From the NCBI RefSeq assembly GCF_020085105.1, contig NC_058047.1, forward strand, positions 15,262,001 to 15,326,000: DNA of 64,000 bases, in the 5' to 3' direction. Under the pieces are notes generated by a model. The model saw only the letters and a program-made list of their open reading frames with translations. It was not told the DNA's origin and searched no databases. This DNA is from Siniperca chuatsi (taxonomy: Eukaryota > Chordata > Actinopteri > Centrarchiformes > Sinipercidae). Made by a program: the position numbers and the translations under genes. Positions 58,443 to 64,000 of the stretch are shown in pieces. Each line of letters begins with the position of its first letter. The first letter of the stretch is position 1.

Positions 58443-61400
58443 CTAGCATCCTAAGAGTGCATTCCACATCATTGCGGTCTGCTGCCTGGCGACTGGTTCA
58501 TCAGTGTAGTCCAAGATGTTACCATTCCACATGCCAATGCCCCTCAAACCTTTAGATTTCACTGAGTCCGCCTTGGGACAAATACTCTGTGGGTCATCAT
58601 ACCAAACCTGATGAATCTGTCCTTTCTGGTCCTGAGGAAAAAAATGCAAATGATGAGACAATAAAATGAGAACCTCTGATGGCACCATCTTGTGATGTGA
58701 GAAGAATTTTAGACCCAACAAGAAGGCATTCAGCACGAATGTTTTATTGCTGTTTCAATGGGGCGATTAGTTTTGTTTGTTAATTGACACTGTGGTAGCT
58801 CGGGTGGATGCCGGCACTCTAGATAAATAGCCCTTGCCCGAAATGCCCGCCTGATTTGTTGAGTCGGAATTTATTACAACTAGAAGAGTTTGCCAGTCAA
58901 GCCCAAATTTGGTCGAAAGACGAATAATCCATGAAATAGGCGTCCACTTTGCTAACCAATGAAACATCTAATCCAAACATAGTTGTATAATTTTAGGCAA
59001 ATTAAAGCAGAATTAAGACTTAAACTACAAAATAAAAAGACAATGTACCTTGTAATTGAAGTAAGGAGCCTGCTGCTCGTTGTCCCAGAGCCTTCCGGAG
59101 AAAGAGACATTGACTTGCTTCATGATCCACTTGTACGTTTTCTGTCTTCCAGCTGCATCGCTGCAGGGGGCTCCACGGAAAGGAACTTTGGATATAGAAC
59201 ATATTCCCTCCTGGTATGGGGAAAGACATTAAGGGATATCCGTGTTAGCATTTCAGACAGAAATACTTATGACATACTGCAACAATAAAATGAGTGTAAA
59301 TAAATAACAGCAGTTGCATGCTTTGCCTTTTCCAGAATGGAAAAAATATCCTTAAGAAAGATCATGAATCACAGGGGAAAGAGAAAACGATAAAATAGTT
59401 CAATACTATTATACTATACTACTAACTGGATATAGCTGTATAATTTCATTGTGAATATTGTAATTGTATCATAATCTGTTATTTAAAGGTAAGGTAAGAC
59501 AATTTAAAGTGCTCAGTGATGTGTTTTTAATAAATAACAATGGAGGTTTATGGTACAGAGAAATAAGATATGTCAGGTTTTGGCTACACAGTCAGTACTT
59601 GTCAGTTTCAATCTTTTCATGGGATTTGTTGACAATAAGAAGACTAAGAGTCTACAGCCATGCTAGGGGCACTGTGAGGCTGCACAGCAATGCTAAATGC
59701 TAATTTCAGCATGCTAACCACATCCATGATCTAACATGCTCACAATGACGATGCTAACATGAAGCTGATTGGGATGTCATTAGTTTAACTTTTTGACCAG
59801 AAGATGGCGCTAGATGAAAAGTTAAAGGATCACCAGACTTTTAAACCGTCCTGAGGTGGACATGAATGTCTGTACCAAATATTGTGCCAATCTATCCAGT
59901 AGATGTTAAGATATTTCACAAAATAGGTGAAAACTTTAACCTGTCGGTGGCACCAGACAATCACCAACGTTATTAGGATTCATCCTCTGGGCACCATGGA
60001 TATCTGTACCATATTTTATGGCAATACATCCAACAGTTGTTAAAGTATTGCCATCCCTAGAGCCATGCCAGTAGCATGGCTAAAAATATGGAATATTACC
60101 AGACTTATTTGTTAAAAACATTCAACAACCACCATTTTAACTGTGTAGCTTTTAAATGAACAATATCCTACCTGTGAGAGGTTGAGGCATGGGTAGTCAT
60201 AGCCGTACCATGGCACTCCCATCACTAGCTTCTTTGGATCGATCTTCAGATTCAAATACTGCTCATAAGCTTGAAGGAAAGATAACGATGAGTACGTTTG
60301 CATTAACAAGCTGATTTATTCTCATTCATTACTAAACAACTGGACAACAAACCATTCAGTGTTTGAGAGAGTGGAGCATTTGCCATTGCAATACAATCCC
60401 CCACGATCTGGCTTTGTTCATCATAGGACATCACAAACAGCAGGTCACAGGATTCAGCGATGGTAACATAATCATAGCAGCGCTTGTCGATACATTTTGG
60501 TGACCAGGCAACGTCAAATGAAACCTAGAGATCAGGATAAGACAAATATCAGTGGGATCGATATTTGAAATATAGAAATATAGACAAGGCAGGTTAGAGA
60601 AGGCTTACAGTACTTAATGAATTCATTTTCTTGCCTGGTTCATTCCTACTGAGGGTGATGGACGGGGTTGAGATGTTCCCAGAATTCATTAGGAAAAAGA
60701 AAAAGGCATAGGGCTAACCCAAGCTACATGTTTTTATTGGAGAACCTTGACAAAAATTGTCTTCACCTGTGAACCTGGGATCTCCCTGTGGAAGGCCTCA
60801 GTGGTCTCTTTGACCAGGTCTGTCAAAGCATGGTACTCTGGCGAGCGCTCCTCCACTGCTTGTTCGATGTCGATGTTGATCCCATCCATAAATTGACTCT
60901 TGGCCAAGTTGACCTTCTCTGTTATCCACGCCGTCCTGTTTTCTTGGTCCACAATGTGGGAGAGGGGAACAGCACCTTTGCCCACCAACAAGGAAAGAGA
61001 GAGATGGACATAATTACAAGGACAATGGGCCGATTAACCGTTGACAGCAGGAGCAAGAAGTAGTGCTAAAATTGAAAAAAATATGTCAAGAAAAAAATTA
61101 ACTACTCTACGTGTAAGTACTGTAACTTTAGCCTTTGACCTTTGTAAAATGACTGGTCAAAGAGAGGACAATGGACTAACTCAACCACATCAATTCATGC
61201 TGCAGTGAAGAGAGAAATGTATTCTACCTTTGAGTACAACCCGTGCTCCTTTGGAGTGAGCGTAACACATGAGTTCAGCATCATATTTTCCAAACGTTGC
61301 CACTGTTGTCACCATGCTCCAGTTGTAGGACTTCCATGTCTTTCCACCCACGTCAAACACAAACACCTGAAAGAAACACAGAGACCACACAGACACACGA

Positions 61401-63160
61401 GTCATGACTGTAAGATTAACGTCTCCTATTTATACTCCATTTATGTCCCATTCATTTGTCTTTTAGCAATTTGTTTATTTATTGATAAATACCCGAAAAG
61501 GAAACTTGTAAGAGACTGTTTTTTTTGGTCAGTCTCACCTCTCTTGATCCTATCACAACAATTGTATCCTGAACTCCAAATTTTTAGGAAACAAAGCAGA
61601 AGACTTGTGTGACTGCAATATTTTTCCATTCGCAGCTCTGCTTACAATGGGGCTGCAACTAACCATTACTTTTATTAGAAACTCATGTATTGATTATTTT
61701 TCTAATAATTTAATCATTTAGTCATAAAATGTTCATCACGAGCAGCCAGAGATGTTCTTATAACTAAAGCTTATATTGATATGAAATGGTGAAACTTCAG
61801 CAACCAGCCAATGTTTTTGTATTTGATAGTTGGCTAAACAATTAGTTTATAATCAATTGGCAGCGAGTGACCAGTCAATTAATTGACTAAGGAGTATGTA
61901 AGTTGATGGCCATTTTTACTGAAGATATGTAGATAAAATCTGGTAGCTGCAAACTGACAAAGATGAACGGCAACTTGTTCATCTAATCACATACCTCCCC
62001 AGTTAAAGAGTTGGTCAATACTGTTGATATCTATTAAGGAGCAAAGCAAATTGTTCATTATAGGAGTAACCCAAGCATAGCCTAGCCCTGTAAAGTCAAT
62101 TGTGATTGATGTGTCGCTTTGCATTTTTGTGAATAAAATGCTTGGTGTACATGTGTGTATAAAAACAGTGGACAAAATCAAGGCTCTAGCACATTTAACC
62201 GGACTGTAGCTGTTATTAATGTTATTGGGTACACTTGTGTTGTCTCCTGTGAGAAGGGTCTATTAGTAGCATTTGTCAACTATAAAATATTGAACATTGA
62301 TGACTAAACAGTTACAAAAGGGGGTCTTTCAATTAGCTCTTTGATATGTGAGTTTTGAGACACCTAACAGAAGTCCAAGAGGCCAAATGTGCACAAAAAG
62401 GGGAACCTTCTCGAATATCACACCACCATAAACCAAACACAGACATTCTGCATGGATAAAGAGGAACAGCAGTCCCAATTTGAAACTACAGTAGATAAGT
62501 TCAGCAAATATTGCTTATTGCCATGCCGCCAATACATTTATATTTTTCCTGTAACTTTTAAAGTGAGAGTAAAAACTATAAACTACTACACTTTTTGATT
62601 TATTAATAGGTTTATGTATGTCTAGGCTATAATAAATTCAAGGTATTGTAGGTGAAGATGCCAGTTTAATGCTCATTATCGAAAGCATAACATTTTATAG
62701 ATTTTATATAAGATCCAATTTTATTAGTCATGGCCATTATGTAAGAGGTTTGCGATATACTTGTAAAATATCTCTCAGCACCCAGCAGAAACTAATGTCC
62801 CCCCATTTCCTTTAATTTATGGCAAACAACAACACGATCTGATTTCTTCTTTCAGTCTTGTGTAACTATTAGAGGAGATATTTCTGTATAAGAGATGTTG
62901 GCCTGTATAAAATAAACAGGCCAACATCTATTCCTTATTTCATGACGAACAGTATGCTCAAACATGACTACTAATTATCAGTAATGTGTTGAAGGTGCTG
63001 CGGGTGGAGGTTCAACGACACCTGAAACTGTCTCGGTCGACGTTACCTCAAAGTCCCTCTCCTCGCGGATGTGTTGACAGAGCTCCGGTCTCTCACACGG
63101 ACAGACGGTAGCCCTGCAGACCACGAACACCGACGACAAAAACAGGAGAAACCAGGACAT
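58443..63160 (-). CDS. ctbs: ctbs, di-N-acetylchitobiase
   Basis: Lysosomal glycoside hydrolase (GH18) that splits the reducing-end chitobiose of N-glycan cores. Seven exons in gene order: 63160-63047, 61366-61228, 60975-60767, 60524-60353, 60269-60172, 59210-59049, 58631-58443. They total 1083 nt, 360 residues, in frame. The N-terminus MSWFLLFLSSVFVVC is a signal peptide, then CPCERPELCQHI. The GH18 motif reads DGINIDIEQ with E122 as the expected catalytic acid. Other blocks match human CTBS: VSFDVAWSPKCID, LLFVMSYDEQSQI, LVMGVPWYGYDY, KVPFRGAPCSDAAGRQ, HQVWYDDPQSI, LRGIGMWNGN. The exon 4 donor (GTTTGT) is weak but required. Introns carry several fish repeats. The gene is a functional neighbour of the DNase II genes only in that all are lysosomal. 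Confidence 0.96.
59640..60065 (+). repeat. dispersed fish repeat in ctbs intron 5
   Basis: Contains ATGCTAACCACATCCATGAT, CATGCTCACAATGACGATGC, GAAGATGGCGCTAGATGAAA, then two related half-units each with a 'GGACATGAATGTCTGTACCA'-like and 'GGCAATACATCCAACAGTTG'-like stretch (59860-59910 and 59985-60040). This is a known type of percomorph repeat. No coding capacity. Confidence 0.65.
61645..61890 (+). repeat. fish repeat family B, decayed copy in ctbs intron 1
   Basis: Starts GGGGCTGCAACTAACCATTA, as the copy at 45254, and continues with an AATCATTTAGTCATAAAATG stretch and AGCAGCCAGAGATG. The far end is worn. Confidence 0.55.
62893..62929. repeat. perfect 14-bp hairpin in ctbs intron 1
   Basis: AGATGTTGGCCTGT (62893-62906) is followed by a 9-nt AT loop and its exact reverse complement (62916-62929). 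Confidence 0.9.
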
Positions 63161-63746
63161 TTTTTAGAACAGGAGGAAGTTTAAACGGAATGAAGTCGGA
63201 CTCAACAAATCACGTTACCCTTAAAACGAATGTACGGAGGCTGACATGGTACAAACTTCATCCGGTTAGCGCACACCGCGAGGTTGTTAGTAACTAAAAT
63301 TATACCGGAACGTTATAATTTAAATAAAAGTTGCATTTTCATTCCCATTAAACATGAATAAAAACTTGTGTAGATAATCAGACTGCCAGGGCAGGTCAAA
63401 CAAAAGCTGGAGTAAATATTGACAGGTTTCAAGGTTTCATGCAAGGGGTTGTCATGACAGGAGGATGTGAAGGCACGACCCTACGATATTTTTTAAACAA
63501 AACCAAGTTCCAAATTATGAACTCTGATGACTTTTGGTGGTCATTGGCCAATGCAACAAATAACCATAGCCCAGCATTATAAAGGAGTTTCGTTACCTTT
63601 TAAAGACATTAAGACGGTCCAATATGCTTTGGATTTTAGAAAGACGCATGCCAATATAGAGTTTAGATGCCTTGCTCAACGATGCATGAACAGGAAGAAG
63701 TGAAGAGAGCATTTCATTCACTTTTAGACACCAGCTCTGAATTACT
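63161..63746. other. ctbs promoter side, no gene seen
   Basis: Sequence upstream of the ctbs start codon, CpG-containing for the first 150 bases and AT-rich beyond. Nothing else recognised. Confidence 0.5.
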
Positions 63747-64000
63747 GACTGAAAGTGGTGGAATGTAACTATGTGCATTTACTCAAGTCCTGTACTTAAG
63801 TACAAATTTGAGGTATCTGTACTTCACTTGAGTATTTCCATTTAATGACACTTCTACTTCTAGTCCACTGAATTTCAGACAGAAATATTGTACTTTTTAC
63901 TCCACTACATTAATCTGACAGCTAAAGTTACTAGTTACTTTACAAAATTGAACTACCCAACAGTATATACAATTGATTTAAATAATGATTAGGTGCAACC
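63747..64000 (+). repeat. fish repeat family A, copy 3 (runs off the window)
   Basis: Starts GAAAGTGGTGGAATGTAACT, then CATTTACTCAAGTCCTGTAC, TTAAGTACAAATTTGAGGTA, and ATATTGTACTTTTTACTCCA. The block order is as at 45022-45240, and this copy looks least worn of the three. Confidence 0.75.

Noticed and set aside
61205-61612. Plus-strand 135-codon frame
   Set aside because: Antisense to ctbs exon 2 and intron; not protein-like.

Overview
The window reads as nuclear DNA of a ray-finned fish, most likely a percomorph teleost. It is AT-rich, its genes are split into short exons with GT-AG introns, and it carries typical teleost repeats: a long-TIR Tc1 element, L2-type LINE tails, tRNA-derived SINEs and several short palindromic MITE families. 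The gene order TTLL7 - PRKACB - SAMD13 - UOX - DNASE2B - RPF1 - GNG5 - SPATA1 - CTBS is the order I know from human chromosome 1p31, so this is a conserved vertebrate block. I reconstructed genes by hand from exon homology, splice sites and codon phase, and every join listed keeps frame.

Layout. 1-8 kb: the 5' end of ttll7 (minus strand, running off the left edge) and its upstream region. 10.9-18.7 kb: prkacb, complete at 351 codons, with a second first exon matching the mammalian C-beta-2 isoform. 22-25.8 kb: samd13. 26.0-31.5 kb: an intact uox on the minus strand, 8 exons, with a Tc1 element and retroelement scraps in its introns. 33.3-43.3 kb: two tandem complete DNase II genes (dnase2b type). 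44.5-48.7 kb: rpf1. 50.6-51.0 kb: gng5 (minus). 52.2-57.7 kb: spata1. 58.4-63.2 kb: ctbs (minus).

The genes are not an operon and mostly have unrelated roles: microtubule glutamylation, PKA signalling, urate breakdown, lysosomal nucleases and chitobiase, 60S ribosome assembly, G-protein gamma subunit. Two members, the DNase II pair and chitobiase, belong to lysosomal degradation.

Most notable: the conserved alternative PKA exon, the dnase2b tandem pair plus a decayed extra copy of its upstream region in front of rpf1, a GC-AG intron in rpf1, a uox splice donor directly abutting a CA/GT microsatellite, and several strong hairpins inside introns. I found no convincing undescribed multi-gene system. 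I recognised no tRNA or rRNA gene, CRISPR array, or capsid- or envelope-bearing element.
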